Counted from the first letter of the stretch, positions 9,145 to 17,238 are shown. The stretch: DNA of 39,540 nucleotides from Bacteriovoracaceae bacterium (GCA_947451425.1 CANGAC010000007.1:1-39540), one strand, 5' to 3'. A program made the numbers and translations. Notes: a model not told the origin generated them from the letters alone.

Positions 9145-9765
9145 ATGCTAGAAGTTGTCCACGATCACCTTGATAAGGTCTTGAATCTCTACACGAAAGG
9201 TGAGTTCTTCACCGATTTGAAATCCGCGAAGGAAAAGTATTTTTCTATCACGGGCAAACTCGACGAAGACAAAGAAGAATTCGAGTCGCGCATGAACTGT
9301 TTCAATGACTGGTACATCTTTCAGTATCGTCATGAAGATGGTTCAAAAGTCATTGAAGAATACATTCGTTCAAACTCCCTCGACGAAGAGCTTTCGCAGG
9401 CGATGCTCAATGTGAATCACTCGCTGTTTGAGTTCAGCAAGGTCAGTTTCAGAAAGCAGATCGTCCTGAAGGACATTCTTCACGATGAGAAAATCACTCT
9501 CGTAAAAAACCATCCGAATATTTCTCTCATGGAAGGTGATGTCTTCACCGGAAGAGTGATCAAGTATAAGGGTGAGTACTATCTTCTCCGCGGACTCTGC
9601 ACGCTCCCTCAGGGAGTGAAGTCGATCCTCAAAAAACAATCGAAGAAAGTGCGGAAGGCCAATTCTTTTGAAGAGGAACTGAATTTCCTTCTTCAGCTTG
9701 AGTCGCTTAAGACCAAGGCCATGCACTATTCGCACATCGACCCTGCTAAGATCTTCATCTTTTAA
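9145..9765 (+). CDS. Conserved-looking hypothetical protein downstream of lepA
   Basis: A 206-residue soluble protein that I do not recognise with confidence. It is rich in charged residues and has no signal peptide or membrane helix. The order FNDWYIFQY, then a helical stretch, then SLFEFSKVSFRKQIVLKDILHDE, then GDVFTGRVIKYKGEYYLL recalls a domain often seen in small bacterial proteins, some carrying SEC-C zinc motifs, but no SEC-C cysteines are present here. The gene starts 8 bp after lepA. The ATG has no clear Shine-Dalgarno sequence; TAGAAT, overlapping the lepA stop, lies 5 bp upstream of it. It is probably co-transcribed with lepA and overlaps the convergent GNAT gene by 4 bp at its end. 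Confidence 0.75.
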   Translation: MLEVVHDHLDKVLNLYTKGEFFTDLKSAKEKYFSITGKLDEDKEEFESRMNCFNDWYIFQYRHEDGSKVIEEYIRSNSLDEELSQAMLNVNHSLFEFSKVSFRKQIVLKDILHDEKITLVKNHPNISLMEGDVFTGRVIKYKGEYYLLRGLCTLPQGVKSILKKQSKKVRKANSFEEELNFLLQLESLKTKAMHYSHIDPAKIFIF

Positions 9766-10256
9766 TTGAGGGGAATCCAGTAGTAGCGCTTGAGAGGTTT
9801 ATCCTCGGCGATCTTCTTCGTTTCCTTTAAGACTCCACCATTTTTTTCAATTACCTGAATAGAGGCCCGATTGTTGTCATCGCAAGTCAGAAGCACTTCG
9901 ATGAGGCCGATGGTCTTCGCCAGAGGAAGAATTTTTCTGAGCATCCCGGAAGCGAGACCCTTTCCCCGATAGGCAGGAACGGTATCGTAGCCGATGTGTC
10001 CGCCGACTATTCTGAGAGCTGGGGTGAGTTCGTGGCGAAGATCGATGCGGCCGGCATACTTACCATCGACGATCGCCCACAATGTTGTTACGCCCTTTCT
10101 CGCATTCAGTTCATCAACAAAAGCCTCAAAGTTCTTATCGAGTTGTTCAGGTGAAACATCGGCGTACCACCAGAGTCCTTCTTTCTTGAAGGCCCGCACG
10201 GCATCGACGTAACTTTCTTTGTATTCAGTGGAAGGAGCTTCGAGGGAGAAGATCAT
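9762..10256 (-). CDS. GNAT family N-acetyltransferase
   Basis: A 164-residue cytoplasmic protein with the acetyl-CoA binding motif A of GNAT enzymes, GYDTVPAYRGKGLASGML (R97-G100 core), followed by EVLLTCDDNNRASIQVIEKNGG, the usual Asn/Ser-Ile-x-x-x-x-Lys-x-Gly pattern that closes the fold. The sequence most resembles the predicted acetyltransferases of the COG3981 kind. The acceptor cannot be predicted. The ATG overlaps the stop of the upstream membrane-protein gene (ATGA), which points to translational coupling. Confidence 0.85.
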   Translation of the reverse strand: MIFSLEAPSTEYKESYVDAVRAFKKEGLWWYADVSPEQLDKNFEAFVDELNARKGVTTLWAIVDGKYAGRIDLRHELTPALRIVGGHIGYDTVPAYRGKGLASGMLRKILPLAKTIGLIEVLLTCDDNNRASIQVIEKNGGVLKETKKIAEDKPLKRYYWIPLN

Positions 10257-11218
10257 TTCTGGTTCTTACGCCGGGAGAGAAGATAGGGAATGACTCCGGC
10301 GATGTTGAAGAGAAGCGAGACCACGAAAAAAATATTGAAAAGCGATGCTCCGTTGGCGATCCCGCAAAACTCAAAGAGCTTCTGGAAAATAGCGTGCCCC
10401 ACACCCAATCCGGAAGGAGCGATCGGAAGAGCGAGAGTCATGAGTCCCAATGGGATAAAGGCCAGCGCCTGGATAAAATCCATTTTCCCTTCGGTAAATG
10501 GAGAAATGAGGGACCAGAAAAAAACCACGCCCATGAACTGAACCAGGAGGGAGAGTAAAATCGCCTTCACCATCTGGCCCTTGATGGAGACGAGATCACT
10601 CCACAAATCGCCGAAGCGTTGCCAGATTTTCGGGAAGAAGATTTTTTCTGCCTGGTTGAAAACCTTATGGACAAAATTGTTGAGGAAAAGAAAAACCAGG
10701 ATGCCGCTCACAACGAGAAACGAAAGGAGATAATTCACCTGAAGGAGTGGCTTCATGGCCGGCGCGTTCTCGAGGATGTGACTCTGGAATAGAAGGGATG
10801 AAATTCCCACCAGGAGAATGAGGCCTGAGAGACCCATCACTCTGTCGATGAGGATGGTTGCGAAGACAAATTTCTTGGAAAACTTCGGGTCGTAATCCTG
10901 AACGTAGAGAATTTTTACGAGATCGCCCGTCACACTTCCCGGGAGAACACTCGAGAAGAACTGCCCGATCCAGTTGGCCTTGATGAGACCCTTGAGAGGG
11001 ATGTGCGCTGAACTTCTTGCTTCAAGAATTCCTCTCCAGCGAAGGGAAATGAGGAACAGGTTTGCAAACGCCACAACGACAGCGATGAAAAGCCCAATGG
11101 GATTGTCGGAGAGCTTGCCCAAAAGGGAAAGATCAAGTTTTCCGGACTTCAAAAGCCAGTAAACCAGCGCAAAGGCGACGAAGAGTTTTAAAAAGGTCGT
11201 GAGAAGGGTTTTCAGCAT
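10253..11218 (-). CDS. Lysylphosphatidylglycerol-synthase-type TM protein (UPF0104/flippase-like)
   Basis: A 321-residue inner-membrane protein with about seven or eight hydrophobic helices. It matches the LPG_synthase_TM family: an LRWRGIL motif near residue 60, then WIGQFFSSVLPGSVTGDLVKILYV (~83-106), the family hallmark N-x-x-LPG-x-x-G-D, followed by TILIDRVMGLSGL and the late PLGLMTLALPIAPSGLGVGHAIF segment. Relatives are the membrane half of MprF, which flips aminoacylated lipids, and stand-alone proteins linked to polyprenyl-glycan transfer. No synthase domain is attached here, so the substrate is unknown. GGAG precedes the ATG. A weak TATAAG lies ~11 bp upstream of the start. It is coupled to the downstream GNAT gene and divergent from the amidase gene. 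Confidence 0.8.
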   Translation of the reverse strand: MLKTLLTTFLKLFVAFALVYWLLKSGKLDLSLLGKLSDNPIGLFIAVVVAFANLFLISLRWRGILEARSSAHIPLKGLIKANWIGQFFSSVLPGSVTGDLVKILYVQDYDPKFSKKFVFATILIDRVMGLSGLILLVGISSLLFQSHILENAPAMKPLLQVNYLLSFLVVSGILVFLFLNNFVHKVFNQAEKIFFPKIWQRFGDLWSDLVSIKGQMVKAILLSLLVQFMGVVFFWSLISPFTEGKMDFIQALAFIPLGLMTLALPIAPSGLGVGHAIFQKLFEFCGIANGASLFNIFFVVSLLFNIAGVIPYLLSRRKNQK

Positions 11219-11266
11219 GCTCCAATGATCTTATAACTAGGCATGAAGATGGTAAACGGAGGACCT

Positions 11267-12073
11267 ATGAAAATTGCCGCTATTCAGCTCCAGTCTGTGC
11301 TTGATCCCGCGATCAACCTCAAAACGATCCGGAAATTTCTCGATCAGGCGAAAGCCACCGGATGCCAGGCGGCTTTTCTCCCCGAGGTTTTCTATTCCAT
11401 GTCGGATGGAACGAAGCCCACGCCGTTTCTCATCGACGGTCACAATGAGCATTATGAAGCGATCCGTTCTCTCGCAAAAGATTACGGGATGTTCATTCTG
11501 GGTGGGTCTGCCGCCACGAACGTGAACGGTAAGATCATGAATCGCGCGTACAATTTTACTCCCGAGGGAAAAGAAATTGCCCTCTACGATAAGATGAATC
11601 TTTTCTCGTGCGATCTTTCAAAACATCCTTCAAACACAGTCATCAATGAAGGCTCTGTCTACACGGCCGGCAGCACGGCGAAGATGATCGAAGTGGGCGA
11701 GTGGAAGCTCGGTCTTTCGATTTGTTTTGACCTGAGATTCCCGGAACTTTTCCGGAGTTATTCCGCCAAAGGTGCCAATCTTCTTTCCATTTCTTCGGCT
11801 TTCACTGTTCCTACCGGGAAAGCACACTGGCACACATTGGTCCGCGCGCGCGCAATTGAGAATCAGTGTTACGTCGTGGCCTCTGCTCAGTGGGGGAAAC
11901 ATAATGAGCGCATGACGACTTTTGGTCACTCACTGATTGTTGATCCTTGGGGAGAAATTCTCGCCAATGCAGGTGAAGGCGAGGGAGTTATTTTTGCTGA
12001 GCTGGATATGGAACGGGTGAATCAGGTGAGAAATCGTCTCAACGTTATCCGCGAGCCAAAAAACTACATGTAG
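11267..12073 (+). CDS. Carbon-nitrogen hydrolase (Nit1-type, probable deaminated glutathione amidase)
   Basis: A 268-residue nitrilase-superfamily enzyme with the full Glu-Lys-Cys triad: E40 (AAFLPEVF), K109 (LYDKMNLF) and C153 (LSICFDLRFPELFR). The pattern ICFDLRFPELFR and the C-terminal WGEILANAGEGEG are typical of the Nit1/NitFhit branch, whose members hydrolyse deaminated glutathione or omega-amides and act in metabolite repair. The start was set at 11267 because GGAGGACC lies directly upstream; an in-frame ATG at 11243 lacks a ribosome site. It converges with the NifU-domain gene, overlapping it by 10 bp. Confidence 0.9.
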   Translation: MKIAAIQLQSVLDPAINLKTIRKFLDQAKATGCQAAFLPEVFYSMSDGTKPTPFLIDGHNEHYEAIRSLAKDYGMFILGGSAATNVNGKIMNRAYNFTPEGKEIALYDKMNLFSCDLSKHPSNTVINEGSVYTAGSTAKMIEVGEWKLGLSICFDLRFPELFRSYSAKGANLLSISSAFTVPTGKAHWHTLVRARAIENQCYVVASAQWGKHNERMTTFGHSLIVDPWGEILANAGEGEGVIFAELDMERVNQVRNRLNVIREPKNYM

Positions 12074-12318
12074 GGATTAGTTCCGCTCTGGTGATCAGTC
12101 ACGTCCACGACATCAACGATGTCCGGAAAGTGCTGTTTGATCAGTTGTTCGATGCCGCCTTTCAATGTTGCTTTCGAAGAGGAGCAACCCTGGCAACCAC
12201 CGAAGAATTTTACGAATAAGACATTGTTATCGACATCAATGACTTCCACATTGCCACCATGCTGGGCAAGAGCGGGACGTATTTGTGTATCGAAAAGTTT
12301 TTCAATCTGCGTGATCAT
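12064..12318 (-). CDS. NifU-like C-terminal domain protein (Fe-S cluster carrier)
   Basis: An 84-residue protein consisting only of a NifU C-terminal (Nfu) domain: IRPALAQHGGNVEVIDVD, then the CxxC cluster ligands C42 and C45 in GGCQGCSSSKATL, then GIEQLIKQHFPDI. Such proteins bind a labile 4Fe-4S cluster at a dimer interface and pass it to target enzymes. E. coli NfuA has an extra N-terminal degenerate A-type domain, missing here. There is no Shine-Dalgarno sequence. TAGACT lies exactly 6 bp before the ATG, suggesting its own leaderless transcript even though the stop of the BamE-like gene is only 12 bp upstream. Confidence 0.9.
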   Translation of the reverse strand: MITQIEKLFDTQIRPALAQHGGNVEVIDVDNNVLFVKFFGGCQGCSSSKATLKGGIEQLIKQHFPDIVDVVDVTDHQSGTNPYM

Positions 12319-12324
12319 GACGGC

Positions 12325-12330
12325 AGTCTA
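12325..12330 (-). promoter_or_regulatory. -10-like TAGACT 6 bp before the NifU-domain ATG
   Basis: On the minus strand the sequence reads TG-A-TAGACT, then six bases (GCCGTC), then ATG. The TG two bases upstream gives an extended -10 form. Transcription would begin at or beside the A of the start codon. No -35 match is visible. This is one of seven such sites in the window. Confidence 0.5.
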
Positions 12331-12840
12331 TCACATATTGGAGGTCTGGCGCTCGTTGAAATCTCTGAGCAAGGCCTGAACATTCTTGGCCTGGTGAGAA
12401 TGGAGAGTGAACGGCTCAACCCAGGTCATGCTTTCAATCACGCCATCAGCAGTGATCTTATAGATGAGGCCTTCGCCCGGAGAACCGGCAAAAAACCAAC
12501 TAGGTTTATCATCGGAAATGGCAGGATCCATCTGAACGAGAGTGAGTTTCCGCAGTTCCGGATCAGTAACTTTCACTGGTTGAATGAATTTGACCTTGGC
12601 GCTCGTCACTAAATCATCACGCAGGGTGATGGTGAGAACGGAAGAATTAGGAAGAATGTACGTGAGAATGTTTCTGGATTGAGAACTCGGCACACCGAAA
12701 TTTGCCTGGATCTGCTCAACATTCATGCCGAGTTTCAGAGCAGAAAAGTCAGACTTAACAGTGAGTTTAGATTGTGCAGTGAAATACGCACCTGACACTG
12801 TTCCCAAGACCACGAGTAGTATGAAGAAAAATTTCACCAT
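12331..12840 (-). CDS. Secreted/anchored hypothetical protein with BamE/SmpA-like region
   Basis: A 169-residue protein with an N-terminal hydrophobic helix (VKFFFILLVVLGTVSGAYF) that serves as signal peptide or membrane anchor; there is no lipobox. Residues ~35-75 (LKLGMNVEQIQANFGVPSSQ, then LTYILPNSSVLTITLRDDLV) follow the BamE/SmpA/OmlA pattern of 'G-M-x-x-x-Q-V...G-x-P...' and then a short beta-meander. The rest shows no known domain. A GTG at 12858 could also be used; neither start has a Shine-Dalgarno match. A role in outer-membrane assembly is only a guess from fold resemblance. It lies 45 bp downstream of the receiver gene and may share its transcript. Confidence 0.65.
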   Translation of the reverse strand: MVKFFFILLVVLGTVSGAYFTAQSKLTVKSDFSALKLGMNVEQIQANFGVPSSQSRNILTYILPNSSVLTITLRDDLVTSAKVKFIQPVKVTDPELRKLTLVQMDPAISDDKPSWFFAGSPGEGLIYKITADGVIESMTWVEPFTLHSHQAKNVQALLRDFNERQTSNM

Positions 12841-12885
12841 ATAAGGATATTTAATCACTCAAATAGTGCGTTTGACACGTTAATT

Positions 12886-13242
12886 TTATCGGTTGCTACA
12901 AAATGTATTTATGTAAGAGCGAATGTGTTTCACATCGCGCGGTTTAAATAAAACCTGTGTGATGCCTAAAGTTAAAAGTTCGTTCGGATCAGTCTCAGGT
13001 TCACCGGTAAAAATGAAAAACGGAATCACGATTTGATTCTCTTTCATCCACAAAAAAAGATCGAGGCCGCTCAGCTTCGGCATTTGATAATCGCAGATGA
13101 CAAGATCGGCGCGGGCCCTGGTCAGATGGATCATCGCATCCTGCGCAGAATAAAATACTTCTGCGTCGTGTCCCATCGCCTGAATTTCGTAGCCGAGGAT
13201 GTCGCAGATATCCTGTTCATCATCGATGATCACGATCTTCAT
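12886..13242 (-). CDS. Stand-alone response-regulator receiver domain (CheY-like)
   Basis: A 118-residue protein made only of a receiver domain. The acidic pocket is D7-D8 (IIDDEQD), the phosphoacceptor is D51 (VICDYQMPKLSG), the switch threonine is T79 (FIFTGE) and the conserved lysine is K100 (LFKPRD). All catalytic residues are present, so it should be phosphorylated by a histidine kinase, but none is nearby. Such lone receivers act by protein contact, as CheY and Spo0F do. GGGAC sits 6-8 bp before the ATG. The 78-bp region shared with the divergent helicase gene contains a perfect 14-bp palindrome. Confidence 0.92.
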   Translation of the reverse strand: MKIVIIDDEQDICDILGYEIQAMGHDAEVFYSAQDAMIHLTRARADLVICDYQMPKLSGLDLFLWMKENQIVIPFFIFTGEPETDPNELLTLGITQVLFKPRDVKHIRSYINTFCSNR

Positions 13243-13255
13243 TTAAGTCCCTTGA

Positions 13256-13269
13256 GAAAAGATCTTTTC
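13256..13269. promoter_or_regulatory. Perfect 14-bp palindrome between divergent genes
   Basis: GAAAAGATCTTTTC is a perfect palindrome, 13 bp from the receiver ATG and 52 bp from the helicase ATG. TATAAC (13278-13283) lies just to its right. Its position suggests an operator for a dimeric regulator controlling the receiver gene, the helicase gene, or both. Confidence 0.4.
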
Positions 13270-13320
13270 GATTCACTATAACACTTTCCCATTTGACCAA
13301 ACTTAAGAGTAGCAGATCTT

Positions 13321-14229
13321 ATGATTGAACTCCTCATCTTAACTTCACCACCCGCTTCCGGAAAAACGTTCTGGATAAAAACCTTCCAGGAAGTGATCGA
13401 GAAAAAACTTCTGGTGATCTCTCCTTTAAGAGCGCTGGCTGACGAGTGCCGCTCTCGCTGGGGCGAAGATGTGACCGTCATGACTCCGGAAGAATGGCTC
13501 ATTCACGGAAATTATCACGAGGTTGTGATCTTTGATGAGTTTCATCTCCTGACATACTGGGGGGATTCTTTCCGGCCTCGCATGTGGGAAGCCTTTGAAG
13601 ATCTTAGTGCACATGCTGAATTCGTCATCGGTTTAACGGCGACATTTTCCCGGAGTTTCCAGGAGAGAGTGGAACTCTTCTCCTGTCACTTCGATCGAAT
13701 CCTCTGGAGCGATCATGGGAATATGAAACTGAAATATCTTCCATGCTCATATCTTCACCTTTCAAAAGACCTGATGGAAAAGTCCATCGTAAACCTAAAA
13801 CCTCGCGGGACATCTTTGATTTTTTGTCAGTACCGGGAAGAAGTTCTGGAATGGGACAAAAAAATCCGCAGCGCTGGCCACAGGACATGGAGCTGCAGAG
13901 GAGGAGAGGCAGCCGCGTTCAGAAAAAGAGTCGTGGAGGAATCTCCCCCGGATTTTATCATTTCAACAACTGTCCTTTCTCACGGTGTGAATCTTCCGGT
14001 TATTTCCCGGATATTTTTTCTTTACCCGGTGAGGAATACTGATTTCTGGATTCAGATGACCGCAAGAGGCGGGAGAACCGGAGAGCGCTTTGAGGTGTTT
14101 GCCTTGGAACCACCGCATGGTCTAAGATGGGGAAGATTCTCAAACATAGTTTCCCTGAGCTTTCTGTATCTGCGAATCCTCAAGGAAATCTTTCTCACCC
14201 AGCTGGAACAATGCTTTTTGAAGGAATAG
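13321..14229 (+). CDS. Compact superfamily 2 helicase-like ATPase
   Basis: A 302-residue protein carrying recognisable SF2 motifs in a very short chain: Walker A SPPASGKT (9-16), motif Ia ISPLRALADE (34-42), motif II FDEFH (71-75, a DExH variant), motif III GLTATF (104-109), motif IV SLIFCQYREE (165-174), motif V ISTTVLSHGVNLP (214-226) and motif VI QMTARGGRTGE (245-255) with the arginine fingers. SF2 helicases use ATP to move on or remodel DNA or RNA. Most need 400 or more residues, so the two RecA domains here are close to minimal and nothing is fused to either end. Its 3' end overlaps recO by 19 bp, so the two are made together and a DNA-repair role is a fair inference. No family name can be given. 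Confidence 0.8.
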   Translation: MIELLILTSPPASGKTFWIKTFQEVIEKKLLVISPLRALADECRSRWGEDVTVMTPEEWLIHGNYHEVVIFDEFHLLTYWGDSFRPRMWEAFEDLSAHAEFVIGLTATFSRSFQERVELFSCHFDRILWSDHGNMKLKYLPCSYLHLSKDLMEKSIVNLKPRGTSLIFCQYREEVLEWDKKIRSAGHRTWSCRGGEAAAFRKRVVEESPPDFIISTTVLSHGVNLPVISRIFFLYPVRNTDFWIQMTARGGRTGERFEVFALEPPHGLRWGRFSNIVSLSFLYLRILKEIFLTQLEQCFLKE

Positions 14230-14993
14230 TCATTCACCGAGTGCCTTATAAGGAGCGCGATCTCATCGTGAAGCTTCTTCTCCGCAATGGCCTTCTCGGA
14301 AGTTTTTATATTTACGGCGGACAAGGTGGGGGAAAGCATCACAAGCCGACGGTTTTTGAGCCCGGTTCCATGATGAAAATTCATGTCCGTGAAACAAAAA
14401 CCAGAAGCCTCGAGGGAGCTGAGCTCATGGTGGCGCAGGAATATACCCGCGTATGGGAGCCTGCTCACGTTCGCTATAACATCCAGGCCTTCTATCTCAT
14501 CTGCCTCTATTTTGAACTCGTTCTGAAAATTGCACCGGTTCAGCACGCCGGAGAAGATCAGCTTTCGGGTGGAGAGACGGAAGGCATTTTCTCTGTCGTT
14601 AGCAATGCCCTCTTTCACCTGGAAGGATCACTTTCAAAAAATGATTTCGATGCTCCTCAACAGCTCATGCTCTTCATGGTGAAGCTTCTTTTCCACATGG
14701 GGATCATGCCGGACACTGATCATTGTGGATATTGCCGGAGCAATCTTCTTGAGGCGACATCTTCAACGTTCCTTCCTGCTGAAGGTCAGTTTGCCTGTGG
14801 GAATTGCACTACCGGAGAAAACGAAAAAGGGTTTCTTTTAAGAGTGAAGAAAGGCTTTCAGACCAGGTTCCAGGATTATGCGGAAGTCATGGGCACGAAC
14901 TTTCACGAAGCCGATCGCTTAATCCAATACTTCTGCCACCAGTTTCACCTGAAGCCGATGGATCTTCGCTCGTATAAATTACTTTTTAAGTGA
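14211..14993 (+). CDS. recO: DNA repair protein RecO
   Basis: A 260-residue protein with the RecO layout. An N-terminal OB fold (MLFEGIVIHRVPYKERDLIVKLL, GLLGSFYIYGGQGGGK) is followed by a helical domain and a zinc finger with C172-x2-C175 (CGYC) and C196-x2-C199 (CGNC), then a C-terminal helix region with a typical RecO ending. RecO works with RecR (and RecF) to load RecA on SSB-coated single-stranded DNA. The start at ATG 14211 fits the family N-terminus; an upstream in-frame ATG at 14127 would add 28 unrelated residues. The start lies inside the helicase gene and has only a weak GGA. The end overlaps the convergent gmhB-like gene by 15 bp. Confidence 0.9.
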   Translation: MLFEGIVIHRVPYKERDLIVKLLLRNGLLGSFYIYGGQGGGKHHKPTVFEPGSMMKIHVRETKTRSLEGAELMVAQEYTRVWEPAHVRYNIQAFYLICLYFELVLKIAPVQHAGEDQLSGGETEGIFSVVSNALFHLEGSLSKNDFDAPQQLMLFMVKLLFHMGIMPDTDHCGYCRSNLLEATSSTFLPAEGQFACGNCTTGENEKGFLLRVKKGFQTRFQDYAEVMGTNFHEADRLIQYFCHQFHLKPMDLRSYKLLFK

Positions 14994-15491
14994 GAGAGCG
15001 AAGTCGAGGAGAGTCTTGAAGTAGGGGAAGTCTTTCGATTCGTGATGTCTCACGATCGCAGATTTGATTCCGGCATTTTTACCTGCTTCCGCATCAATTA
15101 ATTTATCGCCAATCATCCAGCAGTGTTCAGCAGAAAGATTATATTTTTCGATGAAATCGGTGATCATTTTTCCGGAAGGCTTCCGGCATTCACATCCTTC
15201 ATCCGGAGAGTGGGGGCAGACAGCAAAATCTTTGAACGGTGAAAGTTTCTGAGCGCGCAGATCATTCTGTAACTGGCGATGAATGACGTAAACGGATTCG
15301 AGGGCGAAGTATCCCCGGCCCACTCCGGACTGATTGGTCACGATGAAGAGCTCAAACCCGAGTTGCTGGAGAAGCTGGAGTGCCTTCATCGTATCCGGGA
15401 AATATTCCATATCTTCCACACGGGAGAGATAATTCTTATCCAGAATCAATGTCCCGTCTCTATCCAGGAAGATGGCTTTCCGCGTTTTCAT
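14979..15491 (-). CDS. gmhB: HAD phosphatase, GmhB/HisB-N type
   Basis: A 170-residue HAD-family phosphatase with DRDGT (D10, D12 as nucleophile and acid), TNQSGVGRG (motif II with the threonine) and a zinc loop, CPHSPDEGCECRKP, that is characteristic of GmhB and the HisB N-terminal domain. The motif IV acids are in MIGDKLIDAEAG. GmhB removes the 7-phosphate of D-glycero-D-manno-heptose 1,7-bisphosphate in the ADP-heptose pathway for LPS inner core. HisB-N (histidinol phosphatase) is the main alternative, but no his genes are nearby, while the divergent gene is an MsbA-like lipid exporter. GGAGG lies 8 bp before the ATG. Confidence 0.85.
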   Translation of the reverse strand: MKTRKAIFLDRDGTLILDKNYLSRVEDMEYFPDTMKALQLLQQLGFELFIVTNQSGVGRGYFALESVYVIHRQLQNDLRAQKLSPFKDFAVCPHSPDEGCECRKPSGKMITDFIEKYNLSAEHCWMIGDKLIDAEAGKNAGIKSAIVRHHESKDFPYFKTLLDFALSLKK

Positions 15492-15513
15492 TTACGAAGC
15501 CTCCGTGACGGCA

Positions 15514-15519
15514 TAAGAT
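15514..15519 (+). promoter_or_regulatory. -10-like TAAGAT 6 bp before the msbA-like ATG, with -35 TTTACG
   Basis: TAAGAT is followed by TGCCCC (6 bp) and ATG. TTTACG at 15491-15496 lies 17 bp upstream of it, a fair -35 match, and overlaps the gmhB start codon. The gene has no Shine-Dalgarno sequence, so a leaderless mRNA is likely. Confidence 0.55.
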
Positions 15520-15525
15520 TGCCCC

Positions 15526-17238
15526 ATGCTCAAAGTCCTCAGGTTAATGTTCCCATATCTCCGTCCTTTTTGGAAGGAGGCGCTGTTAGCGTCACTTCTC
15601 GCGTTTCCGCTCTCGGCGATCAAAGCGTATGAGGCCTATCTCGTTAAAGACATTTTCGACAAGGGCTTTGCTCCGGGATCGGATTTTGCCAACGCCAGAA
15701 ACCTCGCCCTGATCCTGATTGGACTCGGAATCCTCAACTATCCCCTGAGGTACTTTCACTACTACGGCCTTCGCATGGTCGTGGATAAGTCCACGCGTCT
15801 CATCCGCGCGAAGATCTACGCCAAGTTCCAGCATCTCCCGGCGAAATACTTCTCCCAGCAGAAGCAGGGAAATCTCATTTCGACGATCATGAACGACACT
15901 CAGGTATTCTCGGAAGCCTTCAAGAACTCTCTTGAAGTAGTTCGCGAGCCAGTGACGGCCATCTCGCTTTTAGGTGTGGCCTTCTACCATGACTGGCAAC
16001 TGACTCTTATCATCTTCCTTGTGGCTCCCTTGTTTGTGGTGACTTTCCATTACACCGGAAAACGCATCAGAAAGTATGTGAAGCTCGCGCAGGAAGATAC
16101 GGCCGAGATGACTCATATTTCCGGCGAAGCTCTGTCGGGGCAGAAAATCATCAAGGCTTTCGGTCTCAAGGACTACATCATTTCCCGCTTTGAAAAATCG
16201 CAGGAAAAGTTCATCGCTCACCGGACGAAGTCCAATTCGGCGGAAGAGCATTCCCATCCGCTGGTAGAGCTTATTGGATCTTTTGCTTTTGCGGGTGTGA
16301 TTGTTTTTGCTCATCACAGAATTAATACAGGTGCTCTCACAACAGGTGGATTCATCTCCTTCGTGGCGGCACTCGCGATGTTCATGGATCCGGTCAGAAG
16401 GTTTTCAAAAGCCAACGCGAAAATGAATCAGGCACAGGCCGCAGCTGTGAGAATTTTCCAGCTCCTCGATGTGGAAGAAGAAATTGAAGAAAACCTCGAA
16501 GAGCTCAAAGATTTTCACGCAACGATTGAATTCCGTAACATCACTTTCTCCTATGGCGAAGGCGATATTCTCAGAAACTTCAATCTGGTGATCAGAAAGG
16601 GCGAAAAGATCGGACTTGTGGGACTCTCGGGTTCCGGGAAATCCACGCTGGTGAGTCTTCTCCTTCGCCTTTATAACGTGAGGGCCGGCGAGATCCTGAT
16701 CGACGGCGTAAATGTGAATAAGTATAGCCTCGCATCTGTCAGAAAAGTTTTCGCACTCGTGAGCCAGGATATCTTTCTCTTCAACGACTCTGTCCGGGAA
16801 AATCTGACGACTGGTGATCTTCATACGGATGAAGAAATCCATCACGCGCTGGATATCTCCTACTGCCGCGACTTCGTGAAGGATCTTCCGCAGGGTCTCG
16901 AAACAGTCATCGGCGACAGAGGAATGCGCTTATCCGGCGGCCAAAGCCAGCGTCTGACGATCGCGCGAGCGTTTCTCAAAAACCGCGATGTCCTTTTGTT
17001 TGATGAAGCGACTTCCGCACTCGATAACGAATCAGAAAAAATCGTCCAGCAGGCCCTTGAGCGGGTGGCCGGTCATAAGACGGTCATTGCCGTCGCGCAC
17101 AGGCTATCGACTCTCAAGGATTTCAATCGCATTGTTGTGATGAAAGACGGAGAAAAAATTGAAGAAGGCACTCACGAAGAACTCATGCAGAAAAACGGCG
17201 AGTACCGGAAACTCTACGAACTCTCTCAGCGCGCCTAG
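15526..17238 (+). CDS. msbA: MsbA-like ABC exporter (fused TM and ATPase domains)
   Basis: A 570-residue half-transporter. An N-terminal type IV exporter membrane domain (~1-310, six helices) is followed by an ATPase domain with Walker A GLSGSGKST (366-374), Q-loop ALVSQDIFLF, signature LSGGQ (469-473), Walker B VLLFDEATSALD and the H-loop histidine in AVAHRLS. The membrane domain contains the MsbA-type runs YFSQQKQGNLISTIMNDT and EALSGQKIIKAFGLKDY. MsbA flips lipid A-core across the inner membrane. Close relatives export drugs or other lipids, so the symbol is probable rather than proven. It sits beside the gmhB-like gene, in line with an LPS role. Its stop overlaps the convergent SDR gene by 4 bp. 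Confidence 0.82.
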   Translation: MLKVLRLMFPYLRPFWKEALLASLLAFPLSAIKAYEAYLVKDIFDKGFAPGSDFANARNLALILIGLGILNYPLRYFHYYGLRMVVDKSTRLIRAKIYAKFQHLPAKYFSQQKQGNLISTIMNDTQVFSEAFKNSLEVVREPVTAISLLGVAFYHDWQLTLIIFLVAPLFVVTFHYTGKRIRKYVKLAQEDTAEMTHISGEALSGQKIIKAFGLKDYIISRFEKSQEKFIAHRTKSNSAEEHSHPLVELIGSFAFAGVIVFAHHRINTGALTTGGFISFVAALAMFMDPVRRFSKANAKMNQAQAAAVRIFQLLDVEEEIEENLEELKDFHATIEFRNITFSYGEGDILRNFNLVIRKGEKIGLVGLSGSGKSTLVSLLLRLYNVRAGEILIDGVNVNKYSLASVRKVFALVSQDIFLFNDSVRENLTTGDLHTDEEIHHALDISYCRDFVKDLPQGLETVIGDRGMRLSGGQSQRLTIARAFLKNRDVLLFDEATSALDNESEKIVQQALERVAGHKTVIAVAHRLSTLKDFNRIVVMKDGEKIEEGTHEELMQKNGEYRKLYELSQRA

